From assembly GCF_019236175.1 (NCBI RefSeq), contig NZ_JAFAJM010000001.1:62001-126000 (forward strand): DNA of 64,000 nt, in the 5' to 3' direction. The stretch comes from Chryseobacterium sp. (lineage in GTDB: Bacteria > Bacteroidota > Bacteroidia > Flavobacteriales > Weeksellaceae). The notes beneath the pieces are model-generated. The model was not told where the DNA came from and ran no database searches. It saw only the letters and a program-made list of their open reading frames with translations. The position numbers and the translations under genes are program-made. Positions within the stretch are counted from its first letter, which is position 1. Each line of letters starts with the position of its first letter. Shown here piece after piece: positions 53,590-62,531 of the stretch.

Positions 53590-54363
53590 TTATCTGACAA
53601 GGATTTTCTTAGAATATGTTTTTCCTTCTTTAGTTTGAATATTGAGAATGTAAACCCCTTCTGTCTGACCGGACTCAAATGAGTTTGATCTCAGCTTTGA
53701 GCGGTAGACTTCTTTTCCTGAAGTATTGGTTAATGTAATTTCAGATCCCTCTAAAGGAATATTGCCTCCTAAAGTAATCTGTCCGTCTTTGCTGTGAGCG
53801 GTAAGGGTAATCAATGGATCCTGATATGCATAATATATTCTGAACCCGCCGCCAAGACTAAGAACTCCGCCGGTTAGGCCAATTCTTATGCCATCATAAG
53901 GTTTTGCCGGTTTAAATTCTACAGTTCCTCTATTGGGTGTTGCTCCCAGCTTAAGAAGGCTTACATCGATAGTTCGGCGGTCATCATTAGAGCTGCCCCC
54001 GTTCATGGTTTCCAACGTTACACCACTTAATAGCTGTACAGATAAAGGAATGTTATCTGTTCCGATTCCTACAACCAGTCTTGTGTCTGATCTTAAATCA
54101 GGAAAGCTTAGCGTTTGCTGAATTCCGCCTAATAAAACTGTACCTAAAACCAGTGTTGAATAATCGTCTTCATTGTCACCAATTGCGTTTTGTGGGTTAT
54201 CCACACGGCAACCCAGACATGCTACACCAAATACCCCTGAACTTTGGGCGTGAGCATATATTCTGCTTTGTCCAAAAGAAAGTGTATGGGCTGCAAATAA
54301 AATTAAAGCTGTTAAAACAGTTTGGAATGAGAATCGATTTCCCGGGAGTAAATTAAGTTTCAT
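53590..54363 (-). CDS. T9SS-sorted secreted protein, paralogue 3 of 3
   Basis: 257 aa from ATG ending at 54363; the frame extends to 54408 but the added residues precede a normal signal peptide (MKLNLLPGNRFSFQTVLTAL, cleaved near LSFGQ). It is more diverged than the other two: AHAQSSGVFGVACLGCRV, NPQNAIGDNEDDYSTLVLG, GVTLETMNGGSSNDDRRTIDVSLLKLG. The C-terminal sorting domain (SEITLTNTSGKEVYRSKL...GVYILNIQTKEGKTYSKKILVR) is intact. First in the transcribed direction of the three tandem genes; separated from paralogue 2 by its own terminator. Confidence 0.85.
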   Translation of the reverse strand: MKLNLLPGNRFSFQTVLTALILFAAHTLSFGQSRIYAHAQSSGVFGVACLGCRVDNPQNAIGDNEDDYSTLVLGTVLLGGIQQTLSFPDLRSDTRLVVGIGTDNIPLSVQLLSGVTLETMNGGSSNDDRRTIDVSLLKLGATPNRGTVEFKPAKPYDGIRIGLTGGVLSLGGGFRIYYAYQDPLITLTAHSKDGQITLGGNIPLEGSEITLTNTSGKEVYRSKLRSNSFESGQTEGVYILNIQTKEGKTYSKKILVR

Positions 54364-54408
54364 ATGATTGATGTTTAGATGAATAATAGTTTTTTCAAAT
54401 GTAAGCAT

Positions 54409-54646
54409 TAATCACAAAAGTAGGAAATAATATTTCTATTATTGGTGATATTTCCAATATGATATATTATTAAGGTAAATGAGGTACGAATAAATAAAAT
54501 TTTAATATTTTATTTGATTTTAAAGTAAAGATTATAGGGTTTTATTGCGCCTGCAAAGTATAAAGTAAATGTAGGGAGTAAAATGTACGATATTATATAC
54601 GAATGCATCAGAATGGGAGAGAGCTAATGAGTGATGAAGTATATAA
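54409..54646. other. Spacer without a recognisable gene
   Basis: About 240 bp of AT-rich sequence upstream of T9SS paralogue 3 and downstream of the tRNA genes. It presumably holds the promoter of paralogue 3 on the minus strand; I see no clear box or gene. Confidence 0.45.
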
Positions 54647-54677
54647 ACAAAAAAAAGGACTTTCGAAAAAGTCCTTT
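54647..54677 (-). terminator. Terminator after the tRNA-Glu genes
   Basis: AAAGGACTTT (54654-54663) pairs with AAAGTCCTTT (54668-54677) around CGAA; on the minus strand a T run follows. The stem begins at the encoded CCA of the last tRNA. Confidence 0.85.
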
Positions 54678-54751
54678 GGTAGCCCGTAGGGGAATCGAAC
54701 CCCTCTTACCAGAATGAAAATCTGAGGTCCTAACCGATAGACGAACGGGCC
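54677..54751 (-). tRNA. tRNA-Glu (UUC), CCA encoded
   Basis: The reverse complement folds as a cloverleaf: acceptor arms GGCCCGT and ACGGGCT, T-arm with GGTTCGATTCC, and a 7-nt anticodon loop TTTTCAT giving anticodon TTC. The 3' ACCA is present in the DNA. The 72-nt body is identical to that of the tRNA at 54819. Confidence 0.95.
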
Positions 54752-54818
54752 CTCTATCTTCCACTACCGAAGTAATGTGTTAGTTTTTGTTTTTATAAGT
54801 GTCAACTCTTAGTGTTTG

Positions 54819-54890
54819 TAGCCCGTAGGGGAATCGAACCCCTCTTACCAGAATGAAAATCTGAGGTCCTAACCGATAGACGAACGGGCC
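54819..54890 (-). tRNA. tRNA-Glu (UUC), identical copy without encoded CCA
   Basis: Same 72-nt body and anticodon TTC as the tRNA at 54677-54751, 67 bp away. The 3' flank reads ACAA, so CCA must be added by the nucleotidyltransferase. Confidence 0.95.
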
Positions 54891-54900
54891 TACTATATAA

Positions 54901-55155
54901 TTACGCTAACTTGTTAACGTGCTTAGTTAATTTGCTTTTTAAGTTAGCAGCTTTGTTTTTGTGGATAATATTTTTCTTAGCTAATTTATCCAATAAAGCG
55001 ATAACTTTTGGCAGTTGCTCTGTCGCAGCAGCTTTGTTTCCCTCATTTCTTAAGGCTTTCAATGCTGTTCTAGCAGTCTTGTGGTAATATCTGTTACGAA
55101 GTCTTCTAGTTTCGTTTTGTCTGATTCTCTTTAGTGCTGATTTATGATTTGCCAT
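54901..55155 (-). CDS. rpsT: Small ribosomal subunit protein bS20
   Basis: 84 aa from ATG ending at 55155 ([22 protein letters not shown] is the standard bS20 start; the frame extends seven codons further). Lys/Arg-rich helical protein that binds 16S rRNA, with the typical end [19 protein letters not shown]. Its stop lies 10 nt before a tRNA-Glu gene on the same strand, so a shared transcript with the two downstream tRNAs is likely. Confidence 0.96.
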   Translation of the reverse strand: MANHKSALKRIRQNETRRLRNRYYHKTARTALKALRNEGNKAAATEQLPKVIALLDKLAKKNIIHKNKAANLKSKLTKHVNKLA

Positions 55156-55222
55156 ATCGTTCAAATGTGAGTGCAAAACTATAAACTTTTTTTTAAACTA
55201 CCAAATTTATTTTCAAAAATTT

Positions 55223-55543
55223 TTAATTTTCTTCTGAAAGGTATTTTCTAAGTTTATTTATTGCCTGTTCTATTTTTAAATTTTCTTGTTCCTTTTCTAA
55301 TTTCTTGATTGTGTTTCCCAACATAATCATCGCATTGTTCCATTCTCCAGTCGTATTGGTGAAAGTGAATTCATCTATTGTTACTTCAAAAGCAACCCTT
55401 TCTCCGGTCCGGTAAAGTCTGAAACTTATCTTATCATCCCTGCCTGCAATCCCGTCTTCATTGATTTTTAAATCATAACTTTTTGGGTTAGAGTGGATTT
55501 TCTTAAAAAGCAATTTTGCTTCTTGTATTTTTAAATCCGGCAT
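55223..55543 (-). CDS. Small protein of unknown function
   Basis: 106 aa, no signal peptide, so probably cytoplasmic. The N-terminal part looks beta-rich (SYDLKINEDGIAGRDDKISFRLYRTGERVAFEVTIDEFTF) and the C-terminal third is a charged helix (MLGNTIKKLEKEQENLKIEQAINKLRKYL) likely to form a coiled coil. I recognise no family. It lies between a tRNA-Glu gene (12 nt from its start) and rpsT on the same strand. Confidence 0.7.
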   Translation of the reverse strand: MPDLKIQEAKLLFKKIHSNPKSYDLKINEDGIAGRDDKISFRLYRTGERVAFEVTIDEFTFTNTTGEWNNAMIMLGNTIKKLEKEQENLKIEQAINKLRKYLSEEN

Positions 55544-55554
55544 GATATCAAATT

Positions 55555-55629
55555 TGGTAGCCTATAGGGGAATCGAACCCCTGTTGCAAGAATGAAAATC
55601 TTGAGTCCTAACCACTAGACGAATAGGCC
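55555..55629 (-). tRNA. tRNA-Glu (UUC), diverged copy with encoded CCA
   Basis: The reverse complement gives acceptor arms GGCCTAT / ATAGGCT, anticodon loop TTTTCAT (TTC) and the T-loop GGTTCGATTCC, with ACCA encoded. It differs from the other two tRNA-Glu copies in the acceptor, D, anticodon-stem and variable parts but has the same anticodon. Confidence 0.94.
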
Positions 55630-55688
55630 AAATTTTGAGGTTGCAAAAGTAATAATTAACTTTTAAACTTCAAAATTATTTTTTAAAA

Positions 55689-56975
55689 TTATTTGTAGAT
55701 TTTTTGTATAACCGTGTTTTTGATGCCTTTAGCTTCAAGATCTTTTTGAAGTTTGACAGCATCTTCCAGGGTATATACCTTCCCATAGGTGTAATAAAAT
55801 ACTCCGTTGTCTTTTTCTCTTTCTACGTCTTTCAGATTTTGAAGGATATAAGAATTTCCGTTCAATTTATCTCCGGTATACACTTCTATCGTATAATATC
55901 CCATGCTGATTTTCTGATTAGGCATAAATCCTACAGCAAAAGCATTCCTAAATCCTGCGTCTTTAGCAGTTTTAAGATTGATATCTTTTACAGAAGCCAT
56001 GTTGGTTACTGCATAGTAGTATTTGTACTGTCCGTTTTCTTTAAGCGTCAGAATATAATTCAGGCCTTTTAAAGCAGGATCTCCATCGTTATATTTGGTA
56101 GGGGAACTCATTAGTAATATCCTGAAATCGTTTTTCAGAGGTACCTCTGCAGGTTTTTCCGGTTCAGGCTTTTTAAACGCACTGGATCCGCCTGTCTTTC
56201 TGTCAATCGCTTTCTTATAGTCAATGATAGCATCATAAATACTTTCGGCAATTTCATTTTGTCCTTTATCGGAAGCTATATAATGGCTTTCTTCAGGGTG
56301 ATTGATAAATCCGGTTTCAATAAGTACCGAAGGCATGGCATTCATACGAAGAACGTGAAGGTTTTTCTGAAATACCCCTCTTGAAGATCTTTTGTCCTTA
56401 TTGACAAAGTTGTCCTCTACCAGTCCTCCTAAAAGAAGACTGGATTCCAGATATTTACTTTGCTGAAGTTTGAGTGCAATTAATGATTCCGGAGAATCGG
56501 GGTTATACGAACCAAAGGTTTGCTTATCCTTTTCATCAAGGAAAATTACGTCGTTTTCTCTTTTAGCGACTTCCAGGTTTTCATTGTTCTGGTTGGGACC
56601 TTGTACATAGGTTTCGGTACCATAAGCCGTAGGTCTTTGAGAAGAATTACAGTGAATCGATATAAAAAGGTCCGCCTTACTTCTGTTAGCCAGGTTGGTT
56701 CTGTCAGATAACGACGGGTATTCATCAATTTTACGGGTGTAAATCACTTTGAAATCTCTGTTTTTCTCAAGCATTGCTCCCAACTTTAGGGTGATGGCAA
56801 GTGTTATATCTTTTTCGGCTACTCTTCCAATGTCTGCATATGACCTGTTAGCTCCATGATCACTCCCTCCGTGTCCCGCATCCAGAACGATTGTAAACTT
56901 CTTTTGAGAGAAAAAAAGGTTGCTGGTGAGGATAAGGAGAAATGATAAAATTATTTTAAAATTTTGTTTGTGCAT
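55689..56975 (-). CDS. N-acetylmuramoyl-L-alanine amidase with C-terminal SPOR-like region
   Basis: Peptidoglycan amidase of the Amidase_3 (AmiC-like) family. The 428-aa protein has a signal peptide (to about 23) and zinc ligands H35 (VLDAGHGGSDHGA), E54 (GRVAEKDITLA) and H108 (FISIHCNSS), plus a catalytic glutamate in VLIETGFINHPEE. The C-terminal part (about 285-428: RILLMSSPTKY, GKVYTLEDAVKLQKDLEAKGIKNTVIQKI) ends in a SPOR-like repeat that binds septal peptidoglycan. Divergent from lptD across 52 bp. Probably active in cell separation. Confidence 0.93.
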   Translation of the reverse strand: MHKQNFKIILSFLLILTSNLFFSQKKFTIVLDAGHGGSDHGANRSYADIGRVAEKDITLAITLKLGAMLEKNRDFKVIYTRKIDEYPSLSDRTNLANRSKADLFISIHCNSSQRPTAYGTETYVQGPNQNNENLEVAKRENDVIFLDEKDKQTFGSYNPDSPESLIALKLQQSKYLESSLLLGGLVEDNFVNKDKRSSRGVFQKNLHVLRMNAMPSVLIETGFINHPEESHYIASDKGQNEIAESIYDAIIDYKKAIDRKTGGSSAFKKPEPEKPAEVPLKNDFRILLMSSPTKYNDGDPALKGLNYILTLKENGQYKYYYAVTNMASVKDINLKTAKDAGFRNAFAVGFMPNQKISMGYYTIEVYTGDKLNGNSYILQNLKDVEREKDNGVFYYTYGKVYTLEDAVKLQKDLEAKGIKNTVIQKIYK

Positions 56976-57027
56976 CTTACAGTTATAAAAATTATATTAA
57001 TTTTGGGCCTTAATATATAGAATAAAA

Positions 57028-59613
57028 TTGGCCAAAACCGTCTCCAAAAATATACTACAAATTTTAATTATCCTAATTTTTAACAATTTTTTAGCACAGA
57101 AAACTCCTGAAAAATTGCCTAAAAATGCGGTTAATGATACTATTTCCAAAAAGGATACCATAGTTGCAAAAAAAGAAGCTTTGGATGATATTCTTCGTAC
57201 AAAAGCCGACGATCAGAGAAGAGATATTCCTAAAAAGATGACATTCCTGAACAAGAATGCCCAGGTGAAGTACCAGGATATGGAAATTAATGCAGATTAT
57301 ATTTCTATTGATGATGATAAGCATCTGATCTACGCTCGTGGAAAACAAGACTCATTAGGGAAAATTATTGAGCCTGTGATTACTATGCAGGGTGGTAAAA
57401 AGTACGAAACCAACGAATTTAGTTATAATACAAAAACTAAACAGGCCATTGCTTTCAATGCCAGAACCGAAGAAAGTGAAGGGGTAATCATCGCTCAGAA
57501 AACCAAAAAGTACAGTGATACTGTCTACGCGATGAGAAGAGCCGATTATACTACTGATGATTATTTCATCAAGAAAAAAGATACGGCTGCGGATTATTTT
57601 ATGCGTGCCGCTTATATTAAGCTGATTAAAACTAAAAATAAATCACAGATTGTAACAGGGCCAATACAAATGTATATCGAGCAGGTTCCTACACCACTTA
57701 TCATGCCTTTTGCCGTTCTTCCGTTTTCAGCTAAAAGAGCAGCCGGTATTCTGATCCCGAGCTTCGGAGAAAGAGAGGATGTAGGATTTTTCCTGAATGG
57801 AGTAGGATATTATCAGCCGATCGGAGAACACTTTGATCTTAAACTGCTTGCAGATGTTTACACAAAAGGAAGCTGGAACATTCGTCCACAGATGAATTAC
57901 CAGAAGAAATACCGCTACTCGGGAAGCTTTAATGCGGATGTAGGAACTATGGTAAGAGGAATTAAAGGCCTGGATGATTACACTAAAAACAGTACCTATA
58001 GAATTAACTGGACCCATACACAGGATTCAAAAGCAAATCCATTCCTTACGTTTAGTGCTTCCGTAGATATTACAAGTACAAAATTCTATAACAATACGTT
58101 GAACAATAATTATATTTTCAACCAAAACGTCCTGAATACCCAGCAGAATTCAACGGTAACCCTTACCAAAAGATTTCTGAAACTTCCGGTGACTATTACC
58201 GGAACGGCATCTTATTCCCAAAACTTTGCGACCGGATCGTCAGATCTTCGACTTCCGCAAATGAACGTGGCTATCAATCAGTTTTATCTGTTCAAATCTA
58301 AAACAGGAGTAAGACAGGGACTTCTTGAGAATATTACAGTGAATACCGGGTTTAACCTTACCAATTTTGTTTCTACACAGGAAAGCGAACTGTTTACAAA
58401 AGCGATGTGGGACAAAATGCAGACAGGGCTACAGAATAATATTGCTTTAGCAACAAACACTACTTTGGCAAAGTATTTTACATTCAGTTTAAGTGCAAAT
58501 GTTAATAATGCTTTTACAACAAAAACCCTGAACAGATACTACGACCCTGTACAAAATATTACCGTAGATCAAATTGACAAGAAATTTGCAGGATATTCTT
58601 ATTTCTCTACTACAGCCAGTATTCAGACAACGCTTTACGGGATGATGAAATTTAAGAAAGGATCTACTATTGAGGCGATAAGACATATGGTAATACCAAG
58701 TATCGGATTTACCTATTCTCCTGATTTTTCAAGCCCCGGTTTCGGATATTATAAAAATTATTATAATGCGACGGGTGCTATTACCCCTTATTCTATTTTT
58801 GAGAAAGGAATTGTAGGAAATCCGCCAAGCGGAATGCAAGGATCTTTAGGATTCAATATCGGGAATAATATCGAAATGAAAGTAAAGTCCAAGAAAGACT
58901 CAACCGGGGTGAAGAAGTTTAAAATCTTTGAATCTTTAAACCTTTCAGGAAGTTATAACTTTGCAGCAAAAGACCATCCTTGGTCTATTTTATCAATCAA
59001 CGGACAGTCTTCTTTCTTTAATAATAAGCTTAATGTAAATACCAGTCTTACCCTTGATCCTTATAAAATCGCATTCATTCCGGGGCAGGATACCGGTATC
59101 AGAACGGAACAATTAGGCGGATTCAGTGTACAGGGATTCAATATTCAGCTGTCTTATCCTTTAAGCAGTGAGCTCTTTGGTGAAAAAACCGATTATGCTA
59201 AAAAATATTCCTCAAAAGGAGAAGTGAGAAATGAGAATTATTATTTTGATGATGATCATTATGCGCATTTCGATCAGAGCTGGACCCTGAATGTGAATGC
59301 CAACTATGCCTATTCAAAAGGTCTGAACAGATTCGGCAGTAAAATTGCTTCAATAGGTTTAGACGGAAGTATTAAACTGACCCCTTACTGGAATGTGAAC
59401 GGAAGTACGCACTATGATATGGTGACCAAACAGCTGGCTTATACCCGAATCGGTTTTTCAAGAGATCAGCGAAGTTTTACCATCAACTTTAACTGGGTTC
59501 CTTTCGGACAATACAAAGTATATGACTTCTTTATCGGTATTAAGGCCAATATATTAAGCGATGCTCTGAAATATAAAGACAGAAGTTTTACACAGCCTAA
59601 TGCTCCTTTCTAA
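57028..59613 (+). CDS. lptD: LPS-assembly outer-membrane protein LptD (Bacteroidota form)
   Basis: Inserts lipopolysaccharide into the outer leaflet. 861 aa from TTG at 57028; no in-frame ATG is better placed and the signal segment (ILQILIILIFNNFLAQ) begins soon after. The N-terminal part (about 70-190) is LptA/OstA-like (KNAQVKYQDMEINADYISIDDDKHLIYARGKQDSLG), followed by PIQMYIEQVPTPLIMPFAVLPFS and a long beta-barrel ending WVPFGQYKVYDFFIGIKANILSDALKYKDRS. The IEQVPTPLIMPFAVLPFS segment is characteristic. Divergent from the amidase gene. The essential partner LptE is not in the window. Confidence 0.92.
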   Translation: MAKTVSKNILQILIILIFNNFLAQKTPEKLPKNAVNDTISKKDTIVAKKEALDDILRTKADDQRRDIPKKMTFLNKNAQVKYQDMEINADYISIDDDKHLIYARGKQDSLGKIIEPVITMQGGKKYETNEFSYNTKTKQAIAFNARTEESEGVIIAQKTKKYSDTVYAMRRADYTTDDYFIKKKDTAADYFMRAAYIKLIKTKNKSQIVTGPIQMYIEQVPTPLIMPFAVLPFSAKRAAGILIPSFGEREDVGFFLNGVGYYQPIGEHFDLKLLADVYTKGSWNIRPQMNYQKKYRYSGSFNADVGTMVRGIKGLDDYTKNSTYRINWTHTQDSKANPFLTFSASVDITSTKFYNNTLNNNYIFNQNVLNTQQNSTVTLTKRFLKLPVTITGTASYSQNFATGSSDLRLPQMNVAINQFYLFKSKTGVRQGLLENITVNTGFNLTNFVSTQESELFTKAMWDKMQTGLQNNIALATNTTLAKYFTFSLSANVNNAFTTKTLNRYYDPVQNITVDQIDKKFAGYSYFSTTASIQTTLYGMMKFKKGSTIEAIRHMVIPSIGFTYSPDFSSPGFGYYKNYYNATGAITPYSIFEKGIVGNPPSGMQGSLGFNIGNNIEMKVKSKKDSTGVKKFKIFESLNLSGSYNFAAKDHPWSILSINGQSSFFNNKLNVNTSLTLDPYKIAFIPGQDTGIRTEQLGGFSVQGFNIQLSYPLSSELFGEKTDYAKKYSSKGEVRNENYYFDDDHYAHFDQSWTLNVNANYAYSKGLNRFGSKIASIGLDGSIKLTPYWNVNGSTHYDMVTKQLAYTRIGFSRDQRSFTINFNWVPFGQYKVYDFFIGIKANILSDALKYKDRSFTQPNAPF

Positions 59614-59620
59614 TATCAGA

Positions 59621-59651
59621 TTGGCATTTGAGAATATAAATTTTATATTTG
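59621..59651 (+). promoter_or_regulatory. Promoter of ridA
   Basis: TTGG (59621-59624), then TATATTTG (59644-59651, exact TAnnTTTG match) about 20 nt after the TTG. It predicts a leader of nearly 100 nt before ridA, which contains a weak hairpin (GCCTG / CGGGC). Confidence 0.55.
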
Positions 59652-59751
59652 CAACCGAAATCAATTCTAATAATATCACTGCCTGAAAAAATTCCGGGCA
59701 ATAAAAAACAGTATTCAGCGATTGAATATGAAAAAAAATAAATATCCACAT

Positions 59752-60132
59752 ATGAAACAAATAATCAACACAGCGAATGCACCTGCAGCTATCGGGCCTT
59801 ATTCACAAGCTAATATGGCTAACGGAATTTTGTACATTTCCGGACAGATTCCTGTAGATCCTGCAACTGGTAAATTGGTAGAGGGAATCGAAAAAGAAAC
59901 GCATCAGGTAATGAAAAACCTTGAAGCCATTCTTACAGAAGCAGGAATGACTTTTAAAAACGTTGTAAAAGCTACCATCTTCCTTAAAAGTATGGATGAT
60001 TTTGCTGTGATGAATGATATTTATGCTTCTTATTTAGATGCAGACAGCTATCCGGCACGTGAAACAGTACAGGTTTCTTGTCTGCCCAAAAATGTAGATA
60101 TTGAAATTTCTATGATTGCACATCAGGATTAA
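59752..60132 (+). CDS. ridA: RidA family 2-iminobutanoate/2-iminopropanoate deaminase
   Basis: Removes reactive enamine/imine intermediates made by PLP enzymes. The 126-aa protein begins MKQIINTANAPAAIGPYSQA, the family start; the frame is open ten codons further upstream (to 59722) but that start is not typical. It has GILYISGQIPVDPATGKLV, NVVKATIFLKSMDDFAVMNDIY and YPARETVQVSCLPKNVDIEISMIA; the arginine in PARE is the substrate carboxylate-binding residue of the active subgroup. The next gene overlaps its stop codon (TAATG). Confidence 0.95.
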   Translation: MKQIINTANAPAAIGPYSQANMANGILYISGQIPVDPATGKLVEGIEKETHQVMKNLEAILTEAGMTFKNVVKATIFLKSMDDFAVMNDIYASYLDADSYPARETVQVSCLPKNVDIEISMIAHQD

Positions 60133-60587
60133 TGAATTTTATAAGAAATACAATTGCGGTGTTGATAGGCCTAGGAATTACAGGGCTTATTATTACTCTT
60201 GGTATAAGAGCATTTCCGCAATGGGTTACCTTTGAAGCTTTTGCTCCGTTTGAACATTGGCAAAGGTTCCTTTTCAGTATGAAAGATGATAAGGCTTTCT
60301 TCGGCTTTCTTTTGTTTATTTCCGGATTGGGAACAACAATAGGGGGTGTTGCTACGGCAATTATTGTTAAATACGCTAAAGTAGCTTACGCTATTCTTAT
60401 CGGTTTTATTATGCTGTTTATAGCCATGCTGGATATTATTATATTCCCTTACCATCCTACATTCTATAAGATTTCTATCTTCCTTACCTTTTTTCCGTTT
60501 TCCTGGATCGGAGGTAAAATCGTAGAAGTTATTTACGAAAGGAATAAGAAAAAACGGATTGCTGAAAAAATGAATAAACCCAAATAA
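60132..60587 (+). CDS. Small integral membrane protein of unknown function
   Basis: 151 aa with four likely membrane segments: about 6-26 (TIAVLIGLGITGLIITLGIR), 57-80 (FFGFLLFISGLGTTIGGVATAI), 84-105 (AKVAYAILIGFIMLFIAMLDIII) and 113-130 (FYKISIFLTFFPFSWIGG), and a basic C-terminal tail. I recognise no named family. Its ATG overlaps the ridA stop codon, so it is translationally coupled to ridA, though a shared function is not evident. Confidence 0.8.
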   Translation: MNFIRNTIAVLIGLGITGLIITLGIRAFPQWVTFEAFAPFEHWQRFLFSMKDDKAFFGFLLFISGLGTTIGGVATAIIVKYAKVAYAILIGFIMLFIAMLDIIIFPYHPTFYKISIFLTFFPFSWIGGKIVEVIYERNKKKRIAEKMNKPK

Positions 60588-60590
60588 ATA

Positions 60591-60623
60591 AAAAAGCGCT
60601 GCAAATTTTGCAGCGCTTTTTTT
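60591..60623. terminator. Bidirectional terminator
   Basis: AAAAAGCGCTGCAAA (60591-60605) pairs with TTGCAGCGCTTTTT (about 60608-60621), with A residues before and T residues after. It separates the convergent membrane-protein and protease genes. Confidence 0.92.
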
Positions 60624-60655
60624 GTTGATATGAAAAGACTATTGTCTGTTTTTAA

Positions 60656-62191
60656 TTAAGGCATTTTGAATCCTCTTTGATAATTTCTTCCGTAATCATC
60701 CATATATTTTATCTGGCCCGTTCCTGAGAATTTATTTAGTAAGGTTTCCACATCCTTCTGAGAATTTACAGGCTTGCCGTTAATTTCAGTGATGATATAA
60801 CCTTCTACAATACCGGCTTTAGCTATTTCGCTTCCTTCAATAACATTTTTAGCCATAATTCCACTGGTTAGACCATAATATGCTTTAGTTCTGTCATCCA
60901 GACTCTGAAATTCAGCTCCCAGTTTTTCAGTAACACTAAGGTCTGCTTTTGTTCTGGTAGAAGTACCTCCTTTCTGGTCTCTAAGGGTTACATTAGTAGT
61001 TCCTTCTTTGCCGTTTCGAGAATAGGTTACCTGAACTTTGTCTCCGGGACGCTTGCTTCCGATAGACATCGATAAATCAGCAAAATCTGAAATGTCATAA
61101 TTGTCTATTTTGGTAATAACATCTCCTTTTTTCAGTCCTGCATCTTCAGCCCCGCTGTTGTCTCCAAATCCTGTAACATATATTCCGGAACCTGATTTAA
61201 GATTGGTTTTGAATTTCTGATTATACATAGCTACCTGCTGGTCATCTGAAAGATCCAATGACTGAACACCTAAGAATCCTCTCTGTACAATTCCGAATTT
61301 CTTGATATCTTCAATGATTTTTCTGGCCAGATTTGAAGGAATAGCAAACCCGTACCCCTGATAATATCCCGTGGTAGACTGAATTGCAGAGTTGATCCCG
61401 ATAAGATCTCCATTGGTGTTAACCAGCGCACCTCCTGAGTTACCCGGATTAATTGCAGCATCCGTCTGGATAAAGCTTTCAATTGGGTTAGCTGCTTTTC
61501 CCTGGCTTCCAAGAATACCAATACCTCTTCCTTTTGCTGAAACAATACCCGCAGTTACTGTAGAGTTTAATCCGAGCGGATTCCCTACGGCAAGCACCCA
61601 TTGTCCTACTTCAATATTGTCTGAATTGGCAAAATTTAAATACGGAAGTCCTTTTTCTTCAATTTTCAATAGAGAAATGTCCGTATTAGGATCAGTTCCT
61701 ACTAAAGTTGCAATGTATGATTTTTTATTGCTTAATACAACTTCCAGCTTATTGGCACCTGCTACTACGTGGTTGTTGGAAATGATATATCCATCAGGCG
61801 AGATGATGACACCGGATCCCATTCCTGAAGGCATATTGTCCGGAGCCTGCTGCTGTTGCTTTTGTCTCTGCTGGCCTCTTCCTCCTCCGAAAGGATCTCC
61901 GAAGAAGAAATCAAACAGATCCTGTTCCGATGCTCTGCTGGATGTTTTATTCTGGTAATTCTTAATTGTAACTACAGCCGGTACGGTTGTTTTTGCCGCC
62001 TTAACAAAATCATCACCTGCAGCACCAGTATTCATTCCTGCAAATGAGGCGGTGGGTGCTGATGTTGTAAAATAAGACTGATCTCCATTATTGGTACCAT
62101 GTCCGAAATATTGTATGGCTCCAACGGTAGTAGCTCCTGAGATAACTCCGACTACTGCAAATGGTAATAGTTTTTTTAAAGTACTCTTCAT
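60656..62191 (-). CDS. degP: Do-like (DegP/HtrA) periplasmic serine protease
   Basis: Protein-quality-control protease and chaperone. The 511-aa protein has an N-terminal signal or anchor segment (LPFAVVGVISGATTVGAI), a Gln-rich LA-loop-like insert (QQRQKQQQQAP), and a trypsin-like domain with catalytic H141 (ISNNHVVAG), D171 (DPNTDISLLKI) and S252 (INPGNSGGA). Two PDZ domains follow (about 290-385 and 425-505), with carboxylate-binding loops such as RGFLGVQSL. Two PDZ domains indicate the DegP/DegQ rather than DegS layout. Convergent with the membrane-protein gene across a terminator. Confidence 0.95.
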   Translation of the reverse strand: MKSTLKKLLPFAVVGVISGATTVGAIQYFGHGTNNGDQSYFTTSAPTASFAGMNTGAAGDDFVKAAKTTVPAVVTIKNYQNKTSSRASEQDLFDFFFGDPFGGGRGQQRQKQQQQAPDNMPSGMGSGVIISPDGYIISNNHVVAGANKLEVVLSNKKSYIATLVGTDPNTDISLLKIEEKGLPYLNFANSDNIEVGQWVLAVGNPLGLNSTVTAGIVSAKGRGIGILGSQGKAANPIESFIQTDAAINPGNSGGALVNTNGDLIGINSAIQSTTGYYQGYGFAIPSNLARKIIEDIKKFGIVQRGFLGVQSLDLSDDQQVAMYNQKFKTNLKSGSGIYVTGFGDNSGAEDAGLKKGDVITKIDNYDISDFADLSMSIGSKRPGDKVQVTYSRNGKEGTTNVTLRDQKGGTSTRTKADLSVTEKLGAEFQSLDDRTKAYYGLTSGIMAKNVIEGSEIAKAGIVEGYIITEINGKPVNSQKDVETLLNKFSGTGQIKYMDDYGRNYQRGFKMP

Positions 62192-62531
62192 TGTATATCT
62201 TTCTTGTTTATTAATTAATTTCTTTTTTATGTTTTTGAGTAAACAAATTTAATGTTAAATAAGTAAGCAATTAGTATGCTATGTTTCACTTTTAACTAAA
62301 ATTTAACGGGTATTATATCATTTTATATATTATGTCGTAATTGTGAACATTCATATTAACAAAAATTAAAAAATTCTTAAAGAGAATAATGCTTACCGGT
62401 ATCTTCATACACCGATAAGAATAGCTATTGATGGGTTGTTATCAGATGAGCTCTTCGGCCTTATAAATATACTTAATTAAAAAATGATTACCTTTGCAAA
62501 AATTATTTTTCTCACTTAAAACGTTTATAGC
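62192..62531. other. Divergent intergenic region (degP / trhO)
   Basis: 340 bp between divergent genes. On the minus strand TAAATTTG (62251-62244) is a TAnnTTTG box for degP; on the plus strand TACCTTTG (62489-62496) is one for trhO. Neither has a clear -33 partner. The middle (about 62380-62470) has no gene that I can support. Confidence 0.5.

Noticed and set aside
54400..55640. Integrated element next to the tRNA-Glu genes
   Set aside because: No integrase, no direct repeats beyond the tRNA bodies themselves, and housekeeping genes (rpsT) lie between the tRNAs.
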